Below, piece after piece: positions 52,895 through 62,825 of a DNA stretch of 64,000 bases. The stretch is from the NCBI RefSeq assembly GCF_000143415.4, contig NW_003314297.1, forward strand, positions 643,612-707,611, given 5' to 3'. Position numbers and translations under genes: made by a program. Each line of letters starts with the position of its first letter. Position 1 is the first letter of the stretch. Under the pieces are notes generated by a model. That model worked only from the letters and a program-made list of their open reading frames with translations, did not search any database and had not been told where the DNA came from. The DNA comes from Selaginella moellendorffii. Lineage: Eukaryota > Streptophyta > Lycopodiopsida > Selaginellales > Selaginellaceae.

Positions 52895-55800
52895 TCATAA
52901 CTGGTGTCCTGCCCCTGTCGCGCTGACGCTGCCGCTGCTGCTATCCGACGGCTCCAGGATTTCCATCAAGTCGGCACAGTCGATCGACACTATCCAGTTC
53001 TCCTGCTTCACTTGCTTGAGCTTGTCCACAACCTCGCGCATGCTCGGCCTGTCCCCGAGCGACGAGCTCGTACACATGAGTGCCGCCTTGAGCACCAGCA
53101 GCATCTCCAGCCTCTCCGTCCGGGACACCTTTTGGAGCAGCGGGTCGATGAGATCGTCCACGCTCGCCTTCTGGCTGATCCTCAGCCGCACCCAGCTTAC
53201 AATGTCCACGCCGTCTGGAAAAGTTGGATCCACAGGGAGCTTGCCAGTCACCAGCTCCATGAGAACCACTCCAAAGCTGTAGATGTCCGTCTTCTCCGAC
53301 GCACGCATTGTGTACGCGTACTCTGCAAGGAAACAGAAAGCCATGAGAACACCGCTGGATAGATAGAGAACTTGCAAATCTAAACAGCAAGGAGAAAAAA
53401 CGGAAGAACAGGCAACAGGCATAATAGCACTTCGACACAATGAAGAAACATTACGGAAGTACGTACCTGGAGCGATGTAACCATAGGATCCCGCGAAAAC
53501 GGACAGTGTGTGAGAGCTGCTGCTGCTGTCAATGATCTTGGCCAGGCCAAAGTCGCCTAGGTGCGGCTCATCCCGGGAGTCCAGCAAGACGTTGTTGGAC
53601 TTGATATCACGATGAACGATCCGCGGAGCACAGTCGTGATGCAAGTAAGCGATCCCTTCGGCAATACCAACGGCAATCCGGTGTCTCGACTCCCAATCTA
53701 AAACACCCGCATTGTTCTTCTCGGTACAGGCCGACCCGTGTAACCGATCAAACAAGCTTCCGTTGGGCATGTAGTCGTAGACGAGCAAGTTGACGCCTTT
53801 GTGCGAACAGAAGCCGACGAGGCGGACGAGGTGCCTGTGCCGGATCTTGCCCAGAGTCGAGACCTCGCGGAGAAAGCTCTTGTCCTGCGTCGGATCTCCA
53901 TCTCCGGCGACGTCAACTTTCTTCACGGCCAGAACTTCGCCCGATGGTAGAATCGCCTTATACACTGTTCCGAATCCACCACTTCCGATGATGTTGAGAT
54001 CGCTGAGCGAGTCCGTGGCTTGCATCAGATCGCTGAAAGTGAGCTGCCTGCTGAGCATCGGGAACAACCTGTGATCCTTGTAGAACTTTGTGGAAGCAGC
54101 GAGACGAATCCTGCCACGGTCTCGCTTGTAGAAGACGAGAATATAGATGGCGGATCCCAGAGTGACGAGAGCGACGAGCGAGCACACCAGCGACGCGATT
54201 AGAACGATCCGGTGTTTTTTTCGATGAGGTGGCCTGCTTCCGCTGGAAGTCGTAGAGCCCGGATCGCTGGACGAACCTTTGCATGCTGGGAGGAGAATGA
54301 CTTTGCTCTTGCTGGAAGTGGACGAGGATGACAAACTCTCGCTGCAAAGATCCCTGTTGTTGGAGAAGGAACTCTGCGTCATTCGATCGAAGACCGGGCC
54401 GCTAGGAACAGGCCCCGAGAGGTTGTTGGACGAGAGGTTGAGCGACAAGAGGCTGATCATGTTGTTCGCCAGGGACTCCGGGATCGTTCCAGAGATCGCG
54501 TTGCTGGACAGATTCAAGACCTCCAGCTTGGAGAGCATGCCGAGCTCCGGAGGGATGCTGCCGTTGAGCCGATTGAAGCTAAGATCCAGCGACGTTTGCA
54601 AGTTCTGGAGCTTTCCCAGCTCTCGCGGGATCCCGCCCTGGAGACTGTTGCGGGAGAGGTTTACCTCGAGCAGCAATCCACAGTTTCCAATGGACGCTGG
54701 AATCTGCCCCTCCAGATCGTTCCCTTGGAGCTCCAAGAACTGGAGCGACTGGAGAATCCCTAGCGCCGCCGGAATCCTCCCGCTCAGCCTGTTCTCCGCG
54801 AGCTTGAGCGTCGAGATTTTGGGGCAGCCGCTGATGATCGAGCCAGGGATTTCGCCGATGAGCTCGTTCTGGGACAGATCAAGCTCCCCCAGCTGCTTGA
54901 GGCCGCCGATCTCCTCTGGAATCCTACCTTGGAGCCGATTTCCATTCAGCTTGATGTGCGTGAGATTCTTGCAGCTCGCGAGAATCGATGGAATGGCCCC
55001 GGCCAAGCGATTGAAGCTGAGATCCACGAAAGAGAGAGCCGTGATGTTCCCCAGCTCCGCCGGAATCAAACCCTCGATCTTGTTCCCGCCCAAACGAAGC
55101 CTCCACAGAGTTGAGGATATTCCCAGGCTAGGAGGGATATTCCCGCCAATGCCATTGTCCGTTAGATCAAGAACCTGGAGCGCGCCCGACGATCCAAGAA
55201 GTGGAGGGATTTTCCCGCCGAGGAGATTATCGGAGAGATTGATCGTCGTGAGGTTGTGGCAGCAGCTGGCGATGGATTCCGGCACGGCACCAGTGAGATT
55301 GTTCTGGTAGAGCAGCAGCATCTCCAGATCGGCCATGGCGCTCGTTAGGTCTTGGGGAATCGCCCCGGAGAGGCTGTTCTCCGCAAGATCGAGCTTGCGC
55401 ATCTTGGCGCACCTCGCCATAGGCGCCGGGATCGATCCAGACAGCCGATTCCTTCGCAGATGGAGAAACGTGAGCGCGCCAAGGCCGCCGATCGAGCTAG
55501 GGATGGCGCCGTCGAGGAGATTCTCGGAGAGATCCAGCAACGTCAGCTTGGAGCAGCTACCGATCGAGGCTGGAATATTGCCGCTGAGCTTATTGCGGTA
55601 GAGGTAGAGCTCATCGAGCTGCTCGAGCGAGCCGATCGAGGCCGGGATGGATCCGTTGAGCTGGTTCTCATACAGCGCCAGCACTGCCAGGTTCTTGCAT
55701 GATCCGATCTCCTCCGGTATCGACCCCGTCAGTGAATTCGATTGGAGCACCAGGTCCGTGAGCATCGATAATCTCCCGATCGACGCCGGGATCGTCCCTG

Positions 55801-56998
55801 TGAGCCGATTGCTCGAGAGATCCAGCCGCTGCAAGCTCCTGCATTCCCCGATCTCTCCAGGAATCTCGCCGCTGAGCCGGTTGGATCCCAGGAAGAGCTG
55901 CTCCAGCCTCGCCAGGCCACCGATCGAGGACGGGATTTCTCCTGATAGTTGATTCATCGATAGCGCCAAGTTCTCCAGGCTAGCCAAGCTTCCAATCCAG
56001 TCCGGGATGGGCCCCGAGATGGAATTCTCGGATAGATCCAGCGTCTCCAGCGCCGCGAGCTTGGCCAGGGAGTCGGGCAGCTGGCCCGTGAGATCGTTGC
56101 CCTGAAGATTGAGGTAGACGAGCTGACGGCACTGCCCGACCTCCTCGGGGACGCTACCGGACAGCGAGTTATTAAATATGGAGAGCGTTTGAAGAGCCGC
56201 GAGGTCCGAGATGCCGCGCGGTATGGGGCCGGTGAGGCGATTTTCGGACAGCCCGAGGACGGTGAGCTGGCGGCACTGTGTGACCTCGGGCGGTATACCG
56301 CCGGAGAGGTTGTTGTAATGGAGCATCAGCGACTCGAGGGCGACGAGCTGGCCGATGCCGCGCGGTATGCCGCCGGAGAGCTCGCAGTTGGCGAGGCCCA
56401 GGATCTGGAGAGAGTGGAGGCCTGCGATCGAGTCTGGGATTGGGCCGGAGAAGAGATTGTCGCCTGCGCGGAGGACTTGGAGCGTGGAGAGGCGGCCGAT
56501 CTCGCTGGGAATGGAGCCCGAGAGCAAATTGGAGTAGACGAGGAGCTCGGTCAGTAGCGTGGCGTTGGCGATGGAAGCTGGGAGTGGTCCTGTGAGGCTG
56601 TTCTCGTTGAGGCGCAGGCTGCGAAGGCTGGCGGGTAATTGCGAAGGCATCGGCCCCGAAAAGGAGTTATTGGAGAGATCGAGAAGCTCCAGCTTGTCGA
56701 GGTGGGCGATTGCCGACGAGGAGATCGAGCCGGTGAGAGACGTGGAGGTGAGATTGATGGCGGTGACTCGAGCGTGATCACTGCAGGAAATCCCGGACCA
56801 CGAACAGGGGTCGCTGCTGCTGGTGCTGCCATTTCGGTGACGATCCGGAGGAATCCAGTCGCCGGTGGCGTTCAAAGGGTCGGCTTGGAACCCGGCCTTG
56901 AGCTCCAGCAGCCATTGCAAGTCCGGCGAGGAAGAAGCTCCAGTGGCAGCGATCGCGAAGAAGGTGGCCAGAGCAGCGAAGAAGACCATCGAGCCCAT
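52895..56998 (-). CDS. LRR receptor-like kinase, GASSHO (GSO1/SGN3) type
   Basis: Plasma-membrane receptor kinase of LRR subfamily XI; GSO relatives perceive sulfated peptides controlling epidermal and endodermal barrier integrity. Two exons, 53467-56998 and 52895-53322; 1319 aa. A signal peptide starts MGSMVFFAALATFFA, followed by the LRR cap (CSWSGISCSD). More than 25 leucine-rich repeats follow (LDLSNNSFSGPMPSQL pattern), then a transmembrane helix IVLIASLVCSLVALVTLGSA. Kinase motifs: GSGGFGTVYKAILPSGEVLA, HRDIKSNNVLLD, DFGLAKI, and APEYAYTM formed across the splice. The first upstream Met (57049) is also in frame, but 56998 starts the signal peptide directly. The 144-bp intron keeps an open frame. 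Confidence 0.93.
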   Translation of the reverse strand: MGSMVFFAALATFFAIAATGASSSPDLQWLLELKAGFQADPLNATGDWIPPDRHRNGSTSSSDPCSWSGISCSDHARVTAINLTSTSLTGSISSSAIAHLDKLELLDLSNNSFSGPMPSQLPASLRSLRLNENSLTGPLPASIANATLLTELLVYSNLLSGSIPSEIGRLSTLQVLRAGDNLFSGPIPDSIAGLHSLQILGLANCELSGGIPRGIGQLVALESLMLHYNNLSGGIPPEVTQCRQLTVLGLSENRLTGPIPRGISDLAALQTLSIFNNSLSGSVPEEVGQCRQLVYLNLQGNDLTGQLPDSLAKLAALETLDLSENSISGPIPDWIGSLASLENLALSMNQLSGEIPSSIGGLARLEQLFLGSNRLSGEIPGEIGECRSLQRLDLSSNRLTGTIPASIGRLSMLTDLVLQSNSLTGSIPEEIGSCKNLAVLALYENQLNGSIPASIGSLEQLDELYLYRNKLSGNIPASIGSCSKLTLLDLSENLLDGAIPSSIGGLGALTFLHLRRNRLSGSIPAPMARCAKMRKLDLAENSLSGAIPQDLTSAMADLEMLLLYQNNLTGAVPESIASCCHNLTTINLSDNLLGGKIPPLLGSSGALQVLDLTDNGIGGNIPPSLGISSTLWRLRLGGNKIEGLIPAELGNITALSFVDLSFNRLAGAIPSILASCKNLTHIKLNGNRLQGRIPEEIGGLKQLGELDLSQNELIGEIPGSIISGCPKISTLKLAENRLSGRIPAALGILQSLQFLELQGNDLEGQIPASIGNCGLLLEVNLSRNSLQGGIPRELGKLQNLQTSLDLSFNRLNGSIPPELGMLSKLEVLNLSSNAISGTIPESLANNMISLLSLNLSSNNLSGPVPSGPVFDRMTQSSFSNNRDLCSESLSSSSTSSKSKVILLPACKGSSSDPGSTTSSGSRPPHRKKHRIVLIASLVCSLVALVTLGSAIYILVFYKRDRGRIRLAASTKFYKDHRLFPMLSRQLTFSDLMQATDSLSDLNIIGSGGFGTVYKAILPSGEVLAVKKVDVAGDGDPTQDKSFLREVSTLGKIRHRHLVRLVGFCSHKGVNLLVYDYMPNGSLFDRLHGSACTEKNNAGVLDWESRHRIAVGIAEGIAYLHHDCAPRIVHRDIKSNNVLLDSRDEPHLGDFGLAKIIDSSSSSHTLSVFAGSYGYIAPGTYFRNVSSLCRSAIMPVACSSVFSPCCLDLQVLYLSSGVLMAFCFLAEYAYTMRASEKTDIYSFGVVLMELVTGKLPVDPTFPDGVDIVSWVRLRISQKASVDDLIDPLLQKVSRTERLEMLLVLKAALMCTSSSLGDRPSMREVVDKLKQVKQENWIVSIDCADLMEILEPSDSSSGSVSATGAGHQL

Positions 56999-58614
56999 CG
57001 GTGATCGCTCCCTCAAAACCGAGCTACATTGCGAACGCGATCTACACACGGACAGAGCTCAATCACTACTCTCGAATCTTCAGTGACACCACTTACCAGG
57101 ACGATTCTCCTTGGTGACCTTTCCAGAGTTCTTGGCGGAAGAGCGAGCGGAGATTTTTTTCCAGTGGAAGAATAATCTTGACGAAGATGACCTTGGAGGA
57201 GGAATGAAGGCGCAGACTCAAAGAAAGCGGTGGGTGAAACGCATCAAAGTCCAATGCGATTTCAACGCGCCAGCATTGAATGAAAGGGTTTGGTGTCACC
57301 CCAGAGCAGCAAATGCCTGCGTCGGGCAACGCAAAACCATGGCAAGCAAAGGCTCTCTTTCTCGTCGCTCCTGTTTTTTTTCTCCTTAGTATTTATCGCG
57401 CCCTCCAGCCTGTCCGGGTTCGAATCCGTCCAAGCGCAGGGGATTTTGCTTTTCTGTTAAGCCGTTTCCAGTCAACTTTTTAGGTTTGAACTTGTTTTTG
57501 TCCCTTTAGGGTTTTTGCGAATGATAAAGCTGTCTCTTCTCTGTGGCTAGCTTTTGAAGACTTCGTGTTTTAGGTGGGGACTTCCTTTTGACAGTGAAGA
57601 AAGACGAAGAAGATGGTGAATTCTTACAATGTCAATGCATTGCCAGAGCTAAGATTGAGATTGCTATAGAAGTAGCAACATAGCGGAGAATGCGCTTATA
57701 ATTCTTCTGAGACCTAGACATCCATGATCGAATTGGAATCGGGAATATTCTCTTGTTGCCATCAACTTTTGACCGACCAAGTTGGCCAAGAACCAGAATC
57801 CCCGCTGACCGGCTCGGGATTAGCAAATCTCGTTTTCTTTATTATTATCATAGATAGTTCTTTGCCTTCGATCTCACTCCACCGGGGAAAAAGAGCGGCA
57901 AAAAAAAAACCATAGGGAATCTAACGAAATGTCTAAACAAGAAACATGTATAATCATCACATGAATGTTGGTTCTATTCCATTCCTTAAAAGCCTATCAA
58001 TCCAACACAAAACTCCATATCAAAAGCTTATTATACGTTTTGCGCAGCATCGCGATCCGCCAGCGCTCGAGGCGCGTGCCGCATTCACTCGAGAGCGGGG
58101 ATATTCGCGGGAATCCTCACGTGCTCACTTGAATGTACACGCTAGACAAGACCCCTGGGGAATATTCGCCGCCGCCTGGCGGGGCATCGCTTTTGGCCAG
58201 GTGTCCGCCGTGCACGCGCAATCATAAATTGTGGCCGGAATATGACGGAATGTGTGCGACACGTCGCTCTTCCGGCAGGTGGGGTGCCACGCCACGCCCA
58301 CGTGTCACTGCCACGTCATGGTGCCTGGCCAGAAGTGGCATCGCATGGTTGCACCATCATGGGGCCCCATTCCATAAGAAGCCTCGTGCGCGCGCATGCA
58401 TGGGCATGGCATTTGGAGTGAGATTTTGTTTTACCACCTCACGAGGACGATTTCCAAGTTCTCTTTTTTTTTTTCCAGTTTCCGAAAAAATTGTTGCCTC
58501 TGCCGGGGAAGCTCGATCTTTTCTTGCAGCCAGGGATCATCCAATTTCCAAGGTTTTCTTCCGTGAGATCAATCAACCTCGAATCCCCGCTTGCCAGGAG
58601 CTATAGGGCTACCT
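56999..58614. other. Upstream region of the receptor kinase and intergenic DNA
   Basis: No convincing gene. It contains a B-box-like GGTTCGAATCC at 57418-57428 and, between 58110 and 58320, a cluster of ACGT-core elements: CACGTG at 58118 and 58299, CCACGTCA at 58311, plus 'gacacgtcgc' near 58258. Two plus-strand open frames (57946-58227, 58133-58606) overlap this cluster without domains. Confidence 0.45.
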
Positions 58615-58805
58615 AGAGCTTTCTGATAACCACCGCGCATTGTGATGAGGAGATCTTTGCTTCAAAGAGAAGTGAAGCTAATCCTCAAGTTTGTGCTATT
58701 TACTTTGTAAGAGCTTTCTGCAAACCACCGCGCATTGTGATGAGTGAGATCTTTGCTTCAAAGAGAAGTGAAGCTAATCCTCAAGTTTGTGATATTTACT
58801 TTATA
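58615..58805. repeat. 95-bp tandem duplication
   Basis: Units 58615-58709 and 58710-58805, both starting 'agagctttctg' and running through 'accaccgcgcattgtgatga' to 'cctcaagtttgtg'. They differ by a few substitutions and one small indel. It lies just past the stop of the Mpv17/PMP22 gene and may be in its 3' UTR. Confidence 0.93.
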
Positions 58806-58829
58806 AATGGCCTACCAAAACTTTGGTTT

Positions 58830-60219
58830 TCAGCTCTTCTCAGCATCTTCAGAGCTCCGTGCTTCAGCCTTCTCATTCGAGTACCTGGTTATGAGAAAAC
58901 AACGCGATTAGATGTGAGCAAAAACGAGCGAAAAGAGCTTCCCGCACTCACATAGATAGAATTGTCACCCAGACTAGCTCCACGCAATCCACCCAAAGCA
59001 GTCTCTGCTCCACTGGGATGAGACCATAAGTTACCAGGTGCGCAAATGGCCAAAGTTTCCAGCCGGCCTGTGTAAGGTGACGATTCATGAGAACTAGATT
59101 CTTTTGTGGATTGAGGAAGAGGAACTATACCGTGAGGAGTGGAAAGAACGTCGATCTAAGCTCAGACACAATTGTCACTGGGTTCTCTAAACGCAAGAGG
59201 CCGAGTGTGATGAAATACACGCTGTTCCAAAACGCTGACCAAATTGTTTGATCAAACCCGACCTTGAGGGGTACAACCCACCACTCCTTGAACGGAAAGA
59301 GAGCCTGCAATTTGCAATCTACGTAAGCTTTTGACTGAAACTCGATCAACACGGAAGAAGACGGACCTCACAAACATGGTAATAGTAATGCGAAAGTGAT
59401 CCATGCAAGCAAAATCCCACAAGTCCGGATCTTAACATTCGCGTTCGACTGAAATCTAGCACAGGTTTTCCTTCGTAGCACTGAAAGGTACAGAGATGTT
59501 TAGCACAAGGAAAATGAAAAAGCATCAAAGTTTTGAAGTACCTGAGCCATCCAGTCACCGATCGAGTAAACGATGCCACTGATCATCATCTTCGCAAGAA
59601 CGGGGTGGCTCCTGAGAGCCTCCTCGTACGCACTCCAGTTATGAACTGGCGCGTACTTGATGATCTCATAGAAAGTCCATCCCTGGAGGAAAAGAAACGT
59701 TTGAGATACGAGTTGACAAAGCTAACACAAAAAACTTACTTGCCAGTAGTCCTGATCCACCGTCACGATTTTTCCAAGAGCATAAGCCGCGGCTGCTGCT
59801 ATCAAGCTCGCATTTAAAAATCTGTCCACTTGACGATCTTTGTCAGTCACAACGGAAGAAGGAGAAGCAACCAAAACTTGGACGTCCTGTTGAGACCCAG
59901 ACGAAAATTCGAGCGAGTAGGAGCTTCCAGAATTCACTGGCTGGGGACGGGTTTCCGGAAGAACTTCCACTTCTTGTAGTGTAAGTGGAAGACTAGTTTC
60001 CGAAGGACTGGTTTCTACAGTCTCGGGTTCCACCATGGTTGCCCGTGTGGATACTTTTGTCTTTCCGTGACGTAGTGACGCCGATTTACGAACCGCGGAT
60101 GAGCAGTAGCTCGAGGATGTGAAATTCCCGGACAGCAGCCGCTCGATCGAGCCGGCATTCTTGATTTTGGCCTTTGGAATCACCCGCAACGAAATCCCAG
60201 GAAGATTGAGAGATTCCAT
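58830..60219 (-). CDS. Mpv17/PMP22-family membrane protein
   Basis: Integral protein of organelle membranes, proposed channel-like. Six exons, minus strand: 59740-60219, 59542-59682, 59367-59480, 59131-59304, 58952-59067 and 58830-58884; 359 aa. The family core is in the C-terminal half: AYEEALRSHPVLAKMMISGI, YSIGDWMAQ, RSGLVGFCLHGSLSHYYYHV, KVGFDQTIWSAFWNSVYF, and the signature-like WPFAHLVTYGLIPVEQRLLW. The N-terminal 130 residues are Ser/Arg-rich and look like an organelle targeting extension, probably plastid. The last small exon (MYSNEKAEARSSEDAEKS) is set by phase; reading through its intron would end the protein at a TGA immediately. Confidence 0.9.
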
Positions 60220-60295
60220 GCCCTGGAGACAGCAAAATCTAGAGTCAAATCCGCCCTAAGAGGAAGAAGATCCCTCTCCATACCTGCTGTATCGC

Positions 60296-60847
60296 TCAGC
60301 GCAATCCACAGCGTGACAAATCGCGGCCGCCAGGAGCTCCAAGAAGAGACTGAGAGAAGGCGCGAGCGGCGTGAGAAAAGCATGAGAGGGCTGGGACAGT
60401 CTCAAACATATTTATGTGCTGGATAGAGTCACGTATCGACGGACAAGATCTCGCCACGGTATCATATTTTATGGAAAACCTTGTGAATGTGATTAAATTC
60501 CACAAGGCTTGGGATATAACATTGTATCCAATCTTCGATATTTGATTTTTCCATGGTCTATGTGTGAAGGCTGTAGTTCGCCACAAGGCACCAATCACGC
60601 CTAGCCCCATATTCGTATGGCTGCCTCGTATTGTCAAACTTCTATTGAATGATACCTCTCTAGGACCACCAAAGATTCTGGCATATTGTCGTTTGGCTGC
60701 CACGTAGCTCAGAAACACGGCCTCGTACCTCTGGAAAACGGCCACGACAGCGCTTGTATGAATTCTCTGGATCATTCCTTGTATATATCTAGTAGCTTCT
60801 TCGATCTTTGCGAGAATTTTACGCTCTGGAAGGAAAATGGAGGACAC
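60296..60847 (-). CDS. Uninterrupted 183-codon open frame, unknown
   Basis: Occupies most of the gap between the Mpv17/PMP22 and TRAPPC6 genes on the same strand. It begins MSSIFLPERKILAKIEEATR and ends in an Arg-rich stretch. No domain, signal peptide or repeat is recognised. It overlaps the promoter of the downstream gene. It could be coincidental; composition is not clearly coding. Confidence 0.25.
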   Translation of the reverse strand: MSSIFLPERKILAKIEEATRYIQGMIQRIHTSAVVAVFQRYEAVFLSYVAAKRQYARIFGGPREVSFNRSLTIRGSHTNMGLGVIGALWRTTAFTHRPWKNQISKIGYNVISQALWNLITFTRFSIKYDTVARSCPSIRDSIQHINMFETVPALSCFSHAARAFSQSLLGAPGGRDLSRCGLR

Positions 60848-60875
60848 GACACGAAATGCTTACTTCTCTGTCTAG

Positions 60876-61713
60876 TTAGACTTTGATCCGGATGATGAAG
60901 GAGCCTGATTCAAGAGAAGAGGTGAAAAGATTAGACAAGCAAGAGAAAGAGTGGAGTCCTCTACTTACAAGCAGGCAAGGCGGCGATCTCTGCCGAAACC
61001 GCGCATGGAACGCCGAGATTCGTGAGAGCTCCACGGATCAATCCGCAAGGGAAGTAGAGATACTTTCCTCCGGCTTGGGCTGCGGCGAGCGTGGTGTTGT
61101 TGGCTTCCGAGGGAGTGAGAGGCGAGTCCACGGAGATGCGAGTTAGCCATCTAAAGCGAGTGTCTTGCAGAACAAACACGCCCTGGGAGTTATCACACAA
61201 AAGAGGAAAACAAAACCAGCAATGGATGAGAGAGCGAGAAAAACTAAAGTTTGTTTTTGCGTACCCGGTGATTTGTTTTGAGATTGTCAATCTGCTTCTT
61301 GAAAACCTCCGCCCAGAAATCCTTGCATATGAACTTGATGACTTCCAAGTGATCTGTGAATCGCGGACGATCTCTTGTGTATCTGGAAAGAGGAAAAAAG
61401 ATAGAAGAAAAAACCACCTTCTTGAGATTTATACATTTGGAACTTACAAGATCAATCCAAAAGGAAAATTCACGCAAGCAAGCAGATCCACTGGAACCAA
61501 TCTAAGCAGATCAAGCCACATTCCTCGCAAGCATTTGAGCAGAAAATTTTACCTCTCCGCGAGCTGCTGTCCCACCTGGAAGCCGATCGCCTCGATCCGG
61601 CGAGCGGCCAGATCCGGCTTGGAAGAATGTAGCCTGTCGCAGTAAGTCGCCACCATCTCCATCGTGATTCCATCCAGGCAGCTCTCCGCGACCTCGCGCG
61701 ATCCAGCCCTCAT
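60876..61713 (-). CDS. TRAPPC6 (Trs33) subunit of the TRAPP tethering complex
   Basis: Part of the TRAPP core that acts in vesicle tethering and Rab activation at the Golgi. Four exons, minus strand: 61553-61713, 61265-61382, 60969-61182 and 60876-60904; 173 aa. BET3/TRAPP fold blocks: [56 protein letters not shown], and [20 protein letters not shown], then AEIAALPAC and SFIIRIKV at the end. The last exon is only 29 bp but completes the conserved strand. A telo-box-like AACCCTAAA lies 8 bp before the ATG (61721-61729). Confidence 0.95.
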
Positions 61714-61739
61714 TCTCAAGAACCCTAAATTTCAAAACG

Positions 61740-61925
61740 TCTTGAAATTTTTGCTTATGACCTAAAGAGCGGCTCCTTAGATCAATGCCGATATTGATCG
61801 TTACCTCTCATCTTGAAATTTTTCTTATGACCTAAGAGAGAGCTAGATTGTGGATGGCCCCTCCGATCCCGGCGAGCGCCCAGCGCTCCTCAAATCAATG
61901 CTGATATTGATCGTTACCTCTGCCG
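61740..61925. repeat. Partial duplication spanning the 3' end of the ATL gene
   Basis: 'cttgaaatttttgcttatga' (61741) recurs as 'cttgaaatttttcttatgac' (61812), and 'gatattgatcgttacctct' occurs at 61789-61807 and 61905-61923. The second lies inside the ATL coding exon. About 116 bp of the gene end has thus been duplicated into the gap before TRAPPC6 and partly deleted. Confidence 0.75.
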
Positions 61926-62825
61926 CATTGCTCGATTCTCCAGCACCGGAGTTCTTCCTCCAGTACCTCAGGTTCCATCGGTCCTTCGATGCTGATTGGC
62001 GCCTCGGATTAGGGACTCTCACCACCGCGCTCGATCTGTCCATGGCTCGATTTGCTGGATTTGCCACTGGCTGGCGCGGGATGACGATGTCCTCGCCCTC
62101 GCCCGTGTGGAAGGAGCTGAGGGAGCTCCTGGCGGACTGGATTTCGGGGCTGGAGAAGCGCAGCATGGGGCTGGGATGGAGCGGATCGAGCGTGTCGCCT
62201 CCGTGGTTCGTGCCGTCGGGAGATTCTCGCAAGCTCATCCGGCACACCGGGCACGTCGCGTTTTGGCGCAGCCAGTGATCGATACACTCGACGTGGAAGC
62301 TGTGCGTGCACCAGGGAAGAACTCGCAGCGCATTGCCTGTATGAAATTCTTCCAGGCAGATGGGACACCTTTGATGTGAAGGTTTTTTGTTTGGTTTGAT
62401 CGATCCAGAGAAGAATCACGAGCAGTATCATGGATGAGTGGAAGAATCGAGAAATTAATCTTACTTCTTGGGCGGTCCTGTTTGCTGTGCTTGCTGCAGA
62501 GATTGGTGGATGATGATCGGAAGCGATGCGATGACGCATGGTTCCAATCCATTCAATGTCCTGACCTACAAATTCGTGGATCTCTTGTTCATCATCTTAG
62601 AAAGAAGTAAGAACTGTAAGCTCTCAATCTTACTGATGTGTTCTCGCTATCAGTTTCATGGGACGGGGGGGAGGATCGCAAGCAGCAGACGAGCTTGATG
62701 ACGAAATAGAGGACAAGGACGGCGGCGCCAAAGAATCCGACCAGCGTGAAGGCGCCCCCAATTGAAGCTCCCAACCACATCGAGATGGCACTGGGGAGCC
62801 AGGGCAGCACATACAAGCAGTGCAT
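61843..62825 (-). CDS. ATL-type RING-H2 E3 ubiquitin ligase
   Basis: Membrane-anchored ubiquitin ligase. Three exons, minus strand: 62634-62825, 62465-62565 and 61843-62368; 272 aa. An N-terminal transmembrane helix (GGAFTLVGFFGAAVLVLYFV) is followed, across intron 1, by the ATL-like GLEPCVIASLPIII. The RING-H2 finger is CPICLEEF, then LPWCTHSFHVECIDHWLRQN and CPVCRMS, with cysteine and histidine ligands complete. The C-terminal 130 residues are Ser/Arg-rich without domain. Target unknown; many ATLs act in defence or stress responses. Confidence 0.93.

Noticed and set aside
54279-55310. 343-codon plus-strand frame antisense to the LRR receptor kinase
   Set aside because: Regular periodicity comes from the antisense of the leucine-rich repeats.
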